DNA of 64,000 nucleotides, from assembly GCA_027919835.1 (NCBI GenBank), contig JANVFP010000044.1, positions 1 to 64,000 of the forward strand, read 5' to 3'. Position 1 is the stretch's first letter; each line of letters opens with the position of its first letter. This DNA comes from Lentinula raphanica. Taxonomy: Eukaryota > Basidiomycota > Agaricomycetes > Agaricales > Omphalotaceae. Shown here one piece after another: positions 12,001 to 24,556 of the stretch. The notes beneath the pieces are model-generated. The model did no database searches. It saw nothing but the letters and a program-made list of their open reading frames with translations, and had not been told where the DNA came from. The translations under genes and the position numbers were made by a program.

Positions 12001-15000
12001 CTACGGGTGAGACGTGCGGATATCAGGAAAAAGGGACACTCATGGGGCAAAATATTGAACGGGAATGTCCACGAGTCGAGGTACTGCAGTATAATGGCGA
12101 ATGTCCAGGAGGAGGTGAGAGAAACGCCAAAGAGAAACGGGTGAATGGTTGAGGTGTGATTAGAGGCATACGAGTGTTGCTAATGTGTCTCTTCAGGTCG
12201 ACTCGGAATGGGTATACTCCAACGGAACATTGGAGTCGAGCGAGACAATGCGAGATGTAGGTATCCAGACAGAGAAAGAGTGCCGAGAGAAAGAATATTG
12301 GAGAACATGGCTGGAGTCTGAGCTATTGAACAATACCTCAAGATCAAAGCCGAAATCTCCAGTGCGTCGTTTTGCCTTTTTCTTGGTCCCACAAAAAGAC
12401 GTACGCACAGTCACTCGCAAACCACCTCTTTGGAGTCGAACACTTAGGCAACAATGTAGAAGAAGAGTCGGAGGTAATGCTATCCCAACCCTCTGTGATA
12501 ACATTGGTGACGCTTATTCCTACTAGGTTACGCTAGCATCAACAAGTCAACGTCGTCAGACGGTGACTGAAGATAATCACAGCAAGGGCAACACTATAGG
12601 CTCCAAGGAAGGAAATGCAGAGCGGGTGAAGTCGCAGGACCTTCAATTGAAAGTCTCGAACTCGGAACGATCACAAGCTCGTCGCTCCCGCTCTATTGGC
12701 TCTACGAGTCTGAGAGTACGTCTGCAGCTAATATCGCCAATAGGTTGCAGCTGATTGTGATGATAAAGGACGATTGTTCAGATGACAAACTTGTACGCTG
12801 GGAAACAGAGGACGCCATGACAAAATTCCACAGTCTTCAGATAGAGGAAGACGAGCAAAAATCTAGACCGGAACCCGAATTAGACTTATTGAAACAAGAG
12901 TTTCGATTCGAGCACGATCTTGAGGTGCCTTTTTCGATCATGTGGGATTGCCATGTCTTCTTCTGACAATGATATAGGAAAATTTCGCCCGCTTGAATAT
13001 TGCACAGGATGACCAAGAAGTTACACAGAATGCACCGTACGTGAACAGATACGAGACAGATCAACTCGAGGTTTTTACTTGCGATTGAATATTTTCAATA
13101 TCAATTCCTGATTCCATGATTACCTAGGAAGATGTTCCCTCGCTCAACTCGCAAACAGAGAACGCGGTCGCGGTCCAAGACTTCGCAATCGAAGACAATG
13201 TTCATGAGAGTCAAATTTCAGAGCCTGTAATTCAGCTCCATGCACGTTACCTCATTCTCTTCGCTGAACTGTCAACTGAATCATTGACACAGGAAGAGAC
13301 TGATAAACTTGCGGTATCTGAGATGGAAATGTCCGGAGTGCTTCATGCTCAGAGATGCGAAATCGATGCGTTGAAACGCGAGTTTCAGGTAAGAACTTCG
13401 AAGTATACTCAATCTTGTCAGGCATAAGAACAATGTACAGGAGCTTTTACAAGCTCGTGAGGACGAAAGATCAGAAGCAATCAAGTGGCGAGAGCTCATC
13501 GAGCCTCCGAGTAGCCGAGATGTAGGCCTCCAAGTATCCATTGTGCCTGTAGAAGATGCAAGCCTGGAGGAGTTCCAAGTACGCAAATCGGACATTCAAC
13601 CTGCTTTTTTCTTATCATAAATCAACCACGTAGGACAAGACCACGAAGCTTACGGCCTTGACTCGAGACGTAGGCCTTCAAGTATCCATTGTGCATGTAG
13701 AAGACGCAAGCCTGGAGGAACTCCAAGTACGCAAATCTGACATTCAACCTGCTTTTCTTTTATCATAAATCGACTACGTAGGACAAGACCGCGAAACTTA
13801 CGGCCTTGACTCGAGACGTAGGCCTTCAAGTATCCATTGCGCCTGTAGAAGATGCAAGCCTGGAGGAACTCCAAGTACGCAAATCTGACATCCAACCTGC
13901 TTTTCTCTTACAACAAATCGACTACATAGGACAAGACCGCGAAACTTACGGCCTTGACTCGAGACGTAGGCCTTCAAGTATCCATTGCGCCTGTAGAAGA
14001 TGCAAGCCTGGAGGAACTCCAAGTACGCAAATCTGACATCCAACCTGCTTTTCTCTTACAATAAATCGACTACGTAGGACAAGACCGCGAAGCTTACGGC
14101 CTTGACTGAGGAACTCTCGGGCATTCGACGCACACTTGGTATGAAAATGATCACAATCATTGTTCTCAAACATTTACTATCGGTCTGCATATCTGTTGTA
14201 TTACCTCTGTCGTCTTATTCATGTTATCTCGAATAGGCTAAGTGTCAAATTCTCCAACATAAAGAAGTGATCCTCGAGCAGACCCGACACGAATTGTTCA
14301 TCATTGAGAGGAAACTTCAAGCCCAACAACCCGAACTTGCAGCGGCTAGACGAGGAATGCTTGAACTGTCTGATCAGAAGTCGGAACTAAAAGCCTCAAT
14401 CCAGATTTTGACGGACGTAAACATTCGAAAAGACTCAGAATTGATTTTATCAAGAGACGAAAAGGCGGTCGCGTACCACCAACTCTATTCGAGAACGTGC
14501 ATAGTGAAAATCCTCAGGGCTGTATATCGGGTGCACACATTCATTGTCTTATCTCAATGCTCGTCCTCATTCAAAACCTCAACAGGCCAAATGTCGAGAG
14601 TGTGGCATTGTTCGTCAGGAGACGGTACGACTGAAGACGACACTGCAAGTCAACGAAGAAAAGTATGGCACTCTGCAAGCCCAGCTTGAAGCAGATCTGA
14701 AGGTGGCCCAAAACCAAAATTCAGAGCTACAACTCGTGCTTGACAATACGAAGAAGGTGCGATAACTATCACTCTTTATGATTCATATGTAACTGGAATC
14801 TAGGCTCATCAAGTTTGCCGGACATTGACAGAGGTATACGTTCCCGTCGATTCACTGATTCCTGCTAATTCCTTCCAAACAATCAAGGCAGCTCGCAAAA
14901 CTCTCGAAAATGAATCTTTTTCCCAGCAAGTTCGAATTCAGAACCTCGAATCGACAATTCTTGCTAAAGATGAAAGTTACACTCAAATGCAAAGTGAACT

Positions 15001-15704
15001 CGAGGTAAAGTCAAACGCTTCATGCTAAGTCGCGCAGGCTAATTAATTTGTAACTGGTAGAATCAAATAGAAACCCTCAAGACAAATCTCGATGACCTTC
15101 GTAACGATCGACAGGAAAGAGTTTCGAAAGTACGTCATGCAAATAATTGGTCGAATCCTTTCCTCTGACTCTATCTCAGAATGTTTATACTGATTTGCAG
15201 AAATCTTATGAGCTTCAAACTGTGCGTTTACTGGAATTGATCATCGAACTCGCGCTTGAATAGTAGGATTAGGTTGCTCTGAAGGAAGCACAGATGAAAA
15301 TATCCAAAGAAGTCGAAGACTCCCTAGACGCACTTGGACAGGCAACTGTAGTGGTAAGCTCCATGTCTCATTGATTCCGTTCCACACCTTATACTCGATA
15401 CACAGGATTCGTCTAATGCTCTCAAGCACAATAGGAAAATAAAAGGTCACAATTCACTATCGAGCGCTACTGCTGTCTTCTCGCAAATGATACACGCAGA
15501 CGAGGTACCGTCGAGTGGTTCCGACAAAGATCCTCGTCAAACTAACGTTAACATGCGCCAGCCCTTGATAAAGCGCAAGTATGCACTGATTCCTAAATCG
15601 AAGGTCTGTTATCGCGCTCTCCTTATCCTGTGCCTGCTGAGATAATATCTTAGATAAAGCAAGAACGAACAACTCCTGAACCAAAAGCTGGACCCAGTGC
15701 CTAG
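9076..15704 (+). CDS. Giant coiled-coil protein, about 1,500 residues in about 40 exons
   Basis: Starting at ATG 9076, the exons I can place begin 9076-9105, 9154-9198, 9266-9289, 9354-9509, 9563-9700, 9747-9821, 9876-9926, 9979-10062 and 10102-10224, and continue to 15654-15704 (TAG). Introns are 35-78 bp, mostly near 52. All joints resolved are phase 0 and exon lengths are multiples of three. The product is a long run of Glu/Lys/Gln/Leu-rich coiled coil. Short CxxC pairs occur near residues 410-460 (SCLHCDS, SCPNCDS) and near 1250 (KCREC), which might bind zinc. A repeated 31-residue exon lies near 1025-1131. The joint between about 14137 and 14237 is unresolved. I do not recognise a family; a cytoskeletal or membrane-tether role is only a possibility. 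Confidence 0.7.
13510..14077 (+). repeat. Tandem 148-bp exon+intron module inside the giant gene
   Basis: Exon starts at 13634, 13782, 13930 and 14078 are spaced exactly 148 bp. Each full unit is a 93-bp exon (31 codons, including RDVGLQVSI and EDASLEELQ) plus a 55-bp intron starting GTACGCAAATC. The exon ending at 13578 carries the same second half, and the exon starting at 14078 only the first third. Units differ by only a few bases, so the amplification is recent. Confidence 0.9.
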
Positions 15705-17061
15705 GAGCCAAATGACGGTGTTGGATGTTTGCATGTATTTTGTCCTTCCTGCCTACAAGGTGCATGATATGTATTGTAATATGTACTCTCTATCATCCCG
15801 GTTACAGATAGACGCGAGGCGATTTCGAGGAGAAGATTTTACCTAGAAAACTCGAGGACGGCTTTAAAGTAGGTAGAGGAGATACGTAGATTGGGTTCGA
15901 GCCTTTTGGACTTTTCTTCGGGGGAGAATAATCTAGTACTTTTCTGCTACGGTACGCTGGCTAAGTACGGTAATCGTGTATAAGGTCCATATGGTAAGAA
16001 AAGTATGAAACATAAGAAATTTTTACTTTTAATGATACTTGCCTGCAGCCTCTGGCAGGTCGATCGTCCGTCCAGGTCCCCAGCTGGTTTTATATCCGGA
16101 GATCCCTCACTGTTCGTACCCTGGATCTTCGGGTACGCTGACGCGTTTCGTGCACAACTGTGTACGGTGCGCGACAGTACCTCAATCGCAATCACTGTCT
16201 TGAATATTTGTGTAATACATAATCAAACACGAGTAGCTGTGGTCTGATCTGTCCAGCTCCGAGTGGCTAGTGTGGACTCGAGACAGGAATTGGTACCAAT
16301 CTTGTCTGTAGCCTGTCATACAAAGCTTCTTCGAGAATCTGCCCAAGTCATTCCAAATGTTCTGGCATACATATCCTTCAAGCGATTGATCTGGTGTACG
16401 CACTTTCCTTTCAGGCCGCTGAGAGGGTTGGCTTCGCGCAGGGGCAAACACTTGTGTCGTGGATATGAACCAGCACTCAACGTCCTAGCTGAAGTCTATA
16501 CTTGCCGTTTTTGATGCCTCTCTGTCCCAATAGCCTCTAATTAAATACTCAACGTAGGTTGGGAAGACAGCGCCAGCATCAAGTTCCTCTACCTATGCTT
16601 GTACTTGTAATCAAAATCAACAACCAATCACTCCGTACATTGAGGTTCAAAGATATGTATGTACGCGTGAATCACTACAGCGTACTCGTAGAAGGAGAGC
16701 GACAGATGAGTAAGGGGATATAGCACTGTCAGAGAAGCTCCTGTCTTCTACTTTAGAGAGACCTTGTCATGTCACTGAGATATTGATCACGCAAGATCGA
16801 AATATATAACACATACTTACGATGGGGATATGTCAATTTTGAATGCTAGCTCGGCATCACAGACAGATTTCTAGCAGTTACAAAGTGTCATTGTTGTCTC
16901 TTCTTCGAAAAACAGTGGACGTAGGAAAGCCTTTCCTCCGAAGTACGAGATATATCATATATACAGTATACACTGACACAGTATGCGATGCGGATGCTAG
17001 GGACAGTATACTTGGTATAGCTAGCGAGATACATCAGTAGTAGAGATATTGCAAGAGAAAC
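15705..17061. other. Intergenic stretch, no gene recognised
   Basis: Several 60-90 codon frames exist on both strands but overlap and lack in-phase splice partners. This is the convergent region between the giant gene (plus) and the RING gene (minus), so it should contain both 3' ends. Confidence 0.4.
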
Positions 17062-17931
17062 TTAGAAGTTATCATCGTTTTCACGCGGGAAAGGAAGAGG
17101 TGTAAGCTTCGTTTTGAACTTCTTGGGCCAGTTCAAACCTTTCTTGACAGGCGCCTCGATTCCAAAAACCTGTCGAAAAGTCTCGACGTCGTCTTTGATA
17201 TGATAGGAGAAGATAGGGGTGAAGCGACCGACCACCACCCGACATTTAGGGCAGTAGGCATTTTGTCTCCTGGCGGCGCGAGTTTTTGCATAGCTTGTGA
17301 TGCAGCTTGCACAATACGCATGGCCGCAGGCAAGACTAGAGGAGATCATATGAGTACGACCGCTCAATTGCATGAACAAAAAAGGCCGACCTTCGAGGAT
17401 CGCTGATTAAGTCGTAGCAGATGATGCAGGTATTGCGTTCTTCCGCGGCGTCACGAAGGAGGGCCAATTGTTCTTTCACCTTCTATAGGATCATCAAATA
17501 TTAGCGTCTGTGCATCGAGCGTTGGTCTAAAGACACACAGCCAGTTCTTCCAATGTCTTGCGGAGATCTTGTTTGATATTTTCGTCTAGGCTGACTACGG
17601 GGGCCTTCGAGACGTATTAGTGACAAAGACAAAGCACGCATGAACTGAGAGGCACCTTCTCTGAACATACAATCTCATCGTCATCGTCACTATCAGAAAT
17701 GTCTATCGCCTCTTTTTCCAAAGCAGATATGTTTGGCGAATGATTGCCTTGGTCGGTACCTGGCAAAAGTTGAGACTTCTCGTCGACTGAAGCAGCTGTA
17801 GTGTTTGAACGGCGATTGCGATTATTGTACTTCGTCCCGTATTTTCTGATCACTTTGGGAGGGGAATACGGGGGATCGTTGGCGGAGCCGCGTGCCCTGG
17901 TGATCGAAGTAGAATTTCCGGCGGTTGGCAT
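17062..17931 (-). CDS. RING-finger protein, probable E3 ubiquitin ligase, four exons
   Basis: Exons (minus) 17931-17656, 17604-17539, 17482-17391 and 17335-17062 join through introns of 51, 56 and 55 bp in phase, giving about 235 residues. A Ser/Arg-rich N-terminus has an acidic tract (SDSDDDDE, near residue 82), then a helical segment. From about residue 133 comes a C3HC4-type RING: CIIC, then CGHAYCASC, then CPKC. RING proteins of this class bring an E2 enzyme to substrates. A basic, proline-containing tail closes the protein. The RING is split by the third intron, which supports the model because both halves read correctly only after splicing. Substrate unknown; the basic disordered N-terminus suggests a nuclear protein. 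Confidence 0.8.
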
Positions 17932-18777
17932 CTGCAAATTTAAAGATCAGAATGGGTGTGGGAGCACAAAGTTAATAGCTTCACGATGATAGGCAACGTT
18001 CGCAACTTGTGATGAATATTGATGGAAAGCTATACTGAAGAAAGGAATGCGAATGAGCAGCGTTTAAGAGAAATCAGAATCGTGACTCACAGTCTAAGAG
18101 AGCTAGAAGAACGTTCACGTTCGAAGACAAGTTGAGGAAAACCCGATGAGTGGCAGGAGGAAAAGAATGTGAGGGGAATCAAAGTACGCACGACATCTTA
18201 TTAAATGGATCAGCTCCGACAAAGGCCCTTTGTGCTCTTTGTGCGTACCGTTCAAAATTTCAAAGTCTGCAGCTACACCATCTGCCCTCATCTGCCCCAT
18301 AGCCAGATTATGGGTGGTTGGAATGTTATGCTAGTGAAGTAGATCGCCGAAGTCTGATCATGATCGCAACGAGTTTTTGATTAAGAGCATGAGCTTTGCG
18401 AAACACTGAACTTGGTGTATAGAACTAAGTAATCAAATCATCGTGTCCTCCCTATCATTCTCCTGCACGGGCGGCGAAAATTGTTGTCATTGTCCATACG
18501 AGTGTGGGTTGTACTGCAAGCGGAAGGAGGTAAACGGAAAGTACGTGTAACTGAATGCAAGACATACACACTATATCCACCGGTCTCCCCAGGGTCTTCC
18601 GAACAAGTACTCTAAGTCCCCTCTGTTCTCCCGTATTCCTCATTGCTTGTTGCACACCCGGGTAGAGGTCGATAACATGCTAGAACAAACCTCATCAGAG
18701 ACCGATGGTAATGACATTACGAAATGTTCTGGTCATAGATAAAACGGCTTGAAACTCACTGGGATGATACCGCGCGA
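17932..18777. other. Upstream region of the RING gene, no other gene recognised
   Basis: A 61-codon minus-strand frame (18300-18115) exists but has no support. The stretch before 17931 may include a 5' leader intron, since TTTGCAG directly precedes the chosen ATG. Confidence 0.35.
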
Positions 18778-19029
18778 CGCTGGAAGCTGGTGGAAGTATG
18801 AAACGAAGATGTGAAAAGTGTTGGACACGACTGCCGGCGCATGATGAGGGCGCACGTACACCGATTTTACACCCAAAGTAGAAGTTGGTTCGCAGCTATT
18901 CTCACATAGCTGCGAACCAACTTCTACTTTGGGTGTAAAATCGGTGTACGTGCGCCCTCATCATGCGCCGGCAGTCGTGTCCAACACTTTTCACATCTTC
19001 GTTTCATACTTCCACTGGCTTCCACCGTT
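18778..19029. mobile_element. Palindromic MITE with perfect 109-bp arms
   Basis: Positions 18790-18898 and 18907-19015 are exact reverse complements, separated by 8 nt. Weaker complementarity extends about 12 bp further on each side. There is no coding capacity. Related copies lie at 7691-7921 (both arms, diverged) and 20612-20720 (one arm). I could not identify a target duplication. Confidence 0.85.
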
Positions 19030-20611
19030 GGATGGGTGGTAGTAAGTAGTGTGATCATGAGGATTATAGAGTAGTCTTCAAGAGAGAAACCAAGCATGCT
19101 CATTGCACCCCACTCTGTGAGTCTTGAGGCCGAATTTTGAACGCGGCTGATAACAGAGCTTTCGTAGATGGACATAGGCATTCAACTCTCCTAACTTTCA
19201 ATGTGTATAAAATACATATACTCGGGCATGCATTTCCTACTTCCCTTCCTCCTAGCTGAAGCTTCTACGGTCCTTGGATTCCTCTAACTTCCACTTTTCG
19301 CTACCGGTTTGCTGCCACATGCCTCGTGTCAATGGAACAAAATTAAGAAGTCAACAAATAAGTATTGGACATCGGACGCTCATCGGACGCTCAACGATGT
19401 TCCGCTCATTGCAGAAAAACTTGATTAAAGGCAAACACACGAAATTCTGCTGTTAGGGCCAACCTCGTCTTGATGTGAAAATCTGGTTTTCGTGTTGTCA
19501 ACATGCCAGCAGGTAAAGGGCAAAAGTCGGCTAGTTTTGGAGATTTTCTGCTTAAGGTAGCACTTGCTACATCTTTCTCAGATATCGACAAGCCTTCGTT
19601 CGAGAAAGAATACGGAAAGCGTATTGTTTCGTCCAGTGTCGCGTATGATCCGATAGCTGCGATGACCATGGGTTCCCTGAGCAATATACCAGGGAAACTG
19701 GCTTTTCCCGTCAACTACAGATTGTTACATCCACCAGATCTTTGAGCGGTTTGGTGGACAAGTTTGCCACTAATTACTCGCATAGCATCTCTAGTCGAAT
19801 CCCTACCTATCCCTACTCTCCATTGGATTTAATTCTACTCGCTTAAATTTGCCTGTTATCACTCAAGGCCTTCACGAACCCACTACAAGGAACGGTGAAA
19901 CCCGCGACCACTGGCCCCTGTCAGAGCTTTCAGCGGATAGTCGTGGTCTGCGATCTGATCACATACACAAAACCCCCAGATGGGTCGAGTTACCGTCGCA
20001 ACGTCTTCGGTGGATTCCAAATGTGCACGTCCGATCGAAGAATTTCTCGATGTGACTTCTCATACTATTCGCTTTATGTCCACGCGATACAAGTCTGCTC
20101 AGTCATCTATTCCTGGCCAAGGCCCTCACCAGACCGAGCATTGTCACTACAACCCATTCGTGACAGAGCTTTCAGTTAGTCGCAGTCATGGTATGCGATA
20201 CTATCATCACACACATAAACCCATTCGGATTGTATCCAACGAACGCATACGCCGCGTTGTCGTCGCAGGATCTTTGGTGGATTTTAGATGTGCTCGTCCA
20301 TTGGGAGGGTTCCTAAATCTCACTTCCCATCATACTTGCTTTGTCTGCAAAGAGTGGCATTCAGCGAGAGGACAGGTGCAGGACTGGGAACCAGCCGACG
20401 TCGATTTCCAAAGTTGGAAGGATCAGAGGTTGTGGTTCCAGAAAGGTGCATCGGTACGATCAATGTAGTGAAATGGACAATGTACTATTGAAGGCGGCTG
20501 GCTATACATGATACTGAATTTCTTGACCATGATCCCATCGTCAGATAGTGTCTAATAGTGTCTAAACATGGTCTTCTAGATCTCCAATCGTCACAAGCTG
20601 TAATCGTAAGT
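19030..20611. other. Intergenic stretch with an old 267-bp tandem duplication
   Basis: Two diverged copies of a ~267-bp segment lie at about 19920-20190 and 20165-20460; for example GTGGATTCCAAATGTGC near 20013 pairs with GTGGATTTTAGATGTGC near 20279. The duplication keeps a frame open across 19980-20468 but I see no motif. A separate 80-codon frame at 19503-19745 (starting MPAGKGQKSASFGDFLLK) with TATAAAA near 19207 could be a small orphan gene. Confidence 0.4.
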
Positions 20612-20720
20612 ACCTGATGTGAACGAACTTCTATTTTAGGTATAAAATCCGTGGTTCGTGCGCCCTAATTGTGCGCCGTCAGTCGTGTGAACAATTTTCA
20701 GCATTTTCCTCTCGACTGTC
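20612..20720. mobile_element. Single arm of the palindromic MITE family
   Basis: The segment matches one arm of the 18778-19029 element (GAAC.AACTTCTA.TTT, then GTGCGCC and GTCAGTCGTGTG) at moderate identity, without its partner arm. It is probably a truncated copy, about 110 bp before the Spt5-like gene. Confidence 0.55.
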
Positions 20721-20830
20721 ATCTCGCCGCTATCTCGCTGCTGGGCGGTAGCAGTACCGTTGAGGAAGTACATAGTCTTCAAACTCTACTCCCATCACAT
20801 CTCAATCATCTAACCCCCACGTCAGGACTG

Positions 20831-23800
20831 ATGAAGAACCAGGTATACACGGAATGGTGCTCAGCGGTGAATTCGGTGCAGAAGCTTACGACAATTAGTT
20901 TATCGATTTAGAAGCTCAAGATAGTGACGAGGAATATTTCAGCGAGCGTGACGATACAGAGTATGACAGCGAGTATAAGGACAAGGTAGACCAGGACGAC
21001 GATCAAGGTATGTCGATGCAAAAATTTTGTACCTTCAATCAACATCATCAACCACCAATGCAATTCCAGCGACCTCAAAGTCATCAAATATCTCTTCCTC
21101 TCCGTCTCGTACTACAAGGTTGAACGCCCTTTTTGAACACATCGAAGCTCGTTATGTCAACGCTGCTGGAGACTTTTCCGCCCCTTCAGATGTGGCCGAA
21201 CAACTTTCGAACCGGGTGTGGTTGCAAGGACAAGATTGGCCTCTCTGGAGAGTTAAATGCACTGTATGTTTCCCTACAGTTTCAAGTGACATTGATTCTC
21301 AGCATCGTGCGTTTAGCCTCGGCAAGAATACTTTCTTGTTTATGAACTTATGATGAGGCAGATCAATCACGAATCCTTGGCGCATGAATTACGAGCAGTG
21401 TTCTATAATCCCCGACACGCTGGATATCTCTACTTAGAGGCCAAGTTCACTGAGTCTGGCATAGCCTCGCTTAGAGAAGTCCTCCGGGAATACTCAGACA
21501 TCAAGCTATCTTCGCTGACCGTAGTTTCCGAAATCGAAATGGGTCGCTGTCTAAATGTCACCTCTAGCAGCGCCGAGCAAGTGTTTGCCCCTGGTCAGTG
21601 GGTTCAAATTAACAAGGGCGTATATCGGGGCGACGTTGGACTGGTAGTTGATGACTATCGTGACGAAGCATCGATGAGGGGCGTACGAGTTATGGTTGTT
21701 CCACGTCTTCACTTCACCGATGAAGACGGGCCTTCCTCCTCCAAACGCAAGCTGCCTTATCGTCCTCCTCCCCAGCTCTTTAATCCTGCAAAATGTGTAC
21801 ATGAACAGCTTATCCGACATAAACAAGAACATGTCTATTCTTATAAGTCTTGGCGGTTCGAGTACGGTCTACAGGTCAAAATTTTCAACCATACCTCCCT
21901 CCGTCCTTCTCGGGCAATTGCGCCCTCCCTCTGTCGTCTTTTCATGGATGCGAAGTCGATGGCGGGTACCAGCCACCTGATTGAGATGTCCTCCATGCCT
22001 CTGCCCTCATTCTGGAGGTTCGAACCTGGGGACCAAGTCATCATTCATTCAGACGACTTCCGGAGATTTGGCAAGGTGTTATCGTTTGTTGACAATGATA
22101 TCCGAAATCCCGCATGCGAGGTTGATGTTGGAGGTGAAACATGCATGGTGCCTGTACGAGATTTGGAGAAGGAGATCATTTTGGGTCATTATATCGAAGT
22201 TGTAGCTGGAGTCCATCTTGGTCGAAAGGGCTTTGTAGTGGGTAAAAGTGACACACTTTTAGGGATCTGCGCTGGCCAAGATTCAACCGGACTAGTGAGT
22301 AAATAATTTCTCTGTATGGCTTTGTCCTTACCACGATTCTGCAGGATTTCCGGGTTCACGTAAATTCGGTGAAACTAACTGTACCTGACTTTTCACATAC
22401 CAAAATTCCTTGGCTCGACGTAGAGGTTACAGTAGAGTCTGGACCCCATGCAGGCTCGACTGGTTCTGTAAAAGACGTTACGGTGACTTCTGCTCGTTCC
22501 CTTGCCATTACTGTCCGTCTCTCTAGCGGGCAGGATTGTGTCGTCGGTTATCATGCTGTCAGGGAGAGACGGTAAGCTGCCTTGATACGTTTTGGATTCA
22601 CTGATGTCTACAGCTAAACCAAACACTTAGGACCAGAAGATTGCTGATGGACCATCAGCCACTCAAACGCCATCAACAGCAATTCAACGTTGAAGTCCCA
22701 TGGAAGGAAGTAGAAGTCATCATACAGTCCGGCCGTTTCGTTAAATGCAACGGCATTGTGAAAAATGTTCGACGCGATTTTCGAGGCGGGCTTTGTCTTT
22801 CGTTGTGGGTTCCCCGTTACAGGTGCTCAATCGACATTGATTATTCCGCTGTCTGTGAAAGATGGTGAGCAATGAAGTGTTTCCATGAAGTCCCAATTTA
22901 TCTTTTTCCTGCAGGACGCATGCACCTTTGCTGACCTATCGCCCTCTGGAGGGTAATCAAATCAGAGAATTTAGTATTTCTTCATCCCTTGAAAGTATGC
23001 GCACAGGGCCTGTTCCGTGGCTTGGCTTCCTTGTGGACTTTGTCAAAGGAGAATACAAAGGCCAATGCGGCGCTGTGAGGGACGTCAATCGTTATAAAGT
23101 CATCCCGTCTCTCCCTGGCAAGCGTAGTGGACTCGTTCTCACTGTGGAACGATATGTTTTTACCGCCAATCCTGCCAGCAAATTTGTCAAGGTGGATTAT
23201 GACGCGGTTAGATTCCAGTACGTGATGCTCTAGTTATTTCTTGTTGATGCTGAGAATTATTCGAAGTTCTCAAAGTCTTTCGGGGGCAAAATACCGTTTA
23301 TGTGATGTTTTCATGCCTACCACCCGACAGTCATTCTACATGCCAGATCACGAGTACCAACGCGAGCACTTCCTTCATGATCATACCTCTCAACCTTCCA
23401 TTGTCGAGTTTCCGTCTACTGATCATGACGGTGATTCTGTCCCATCTACCCCGTTGTGCAATGATTTGGAACAAGAGACTATTTTCTGCGCGGCTTGGGA
23501 CTTGTCAGGTTCAACGCCGGCACCAGACATGCCTACTGCTCAGACACCCCTTTTCGAATCTCGATCACCAGTTCTATGGAGTCCATTTCCATGGACACCA
23601 GCATCTCCCTCACCTCCACCGTTCCGCAGCCCTTCTCCCGAATTTCCGCACCCTGATCATGATCATTGGATTCTCAAGCAAAGCTTGGTTGGAATTCCAA
23701 TCAAGGTCGATATCAGAGGTGGACCCTTAGATACACTCAGCAAAAAAGATGGAATTTTCGTCGAAAGCGTAGCTGGCCAGGACGGTACTATCTATACAGT

Positions 23801-24179
23801 CCATAGACCCACGTCTGCCAAGACCGTCTACGTCCCGGCAGATTCGATCATACCATTTCGAGTACGACCAAAACCTGCGACGGAGAAAGGTTTAATGGTT
23901 GTCGTCAGAAATCATTCCCAGCACATCGGAAAGCTTGTTCGACGAATCCATCACTTCTATGAGAATGAGAAAACCGAGGATAATCACTGTCTCTTGCTGA
24001 TAACGGTTGACCGCTCAGGCCCTAGGGAAGAGAAAGGTCGTGAACACCTAGAAATGCACCCCGACGATCTCGAGTTCGTGAAGGAAACTGCGCAGGAACG
24101 AAAGTGGTCCACAGCACTCTTGCGTGACATCAGGGCCGAGTTTGTGTATAGTTCTGTAGATGTCAGACCTCGCGTGTAA
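20831..24179 (+). CDS. Spt5-like protein with NGN and KOW domains, eight exons
   Basis: Exons 20831-20842, 20899-21007, 21070-21263, 21317-22294, 22345-22571, 22631-22864, 22915-23217 and 23276-24179 keep phase through introns of 50-63 bp, giving about 986 residues. The N-terminus is very acidic (DSDEEYFSERDDTEYDSEY). An NGN-like domain spans about residues 98-185 (WPLWRVKCT, then HAGYLYLEA). KOW-type segments follow near 197 (GQWVQINKGVYRGDVGLVV), 400 (GHYIEVVAGVHLGRKGFVV) and later. The C-terminus is Pro/Ser-rich, not a canonical Spt5 repeat tail. Canonical Spt5 (DSIF) binds RNA polymerase and controls elongation. The divergence here suggests an extra paralogue rather than the essential copy. 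The first exon (four codons) is the least certain part. Confidence 0.75.
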
Positions 24180-24556
24180 ATGGTAGAAGCAGAATTTCCA
24201 TCCGAAATCAGTTTGTATTTTTATCATATCGCGAAATCCATCTCGAGCCGTTCTTATAATGTATTTTGTGTAGCTGTACTAATGCTTTCTTGTATCAATA
24301 TAAGTATTGAAGATGTTAGGACAACAACAGATTTAATGGTCAATGAACCAGCAACTGAGAAATACCAGGTGGTCCGGAATGACTTTAAACTATCACTCCA
24401 TAAAGGAACTTGACTATATCCGCTGAGAGGATTCTTGGTTGATTTAGTTCAATCCATTCATCTCCCCGTCGGCGTAGGTTAGGAATGGCCCGGGTTATCC
24501 AATAACAAAGCTTATTTGGGAACAATAGTGAGCGAGCGTCCGATGGGCGTTCAAGC
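24180..24556. other. 3' flank of the Spt5-like gene, nothing else seen
   Basis: AT-rich, no open exon chain. Likely the 3' end of the Spt5-like gene. Confidence 0.4.
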
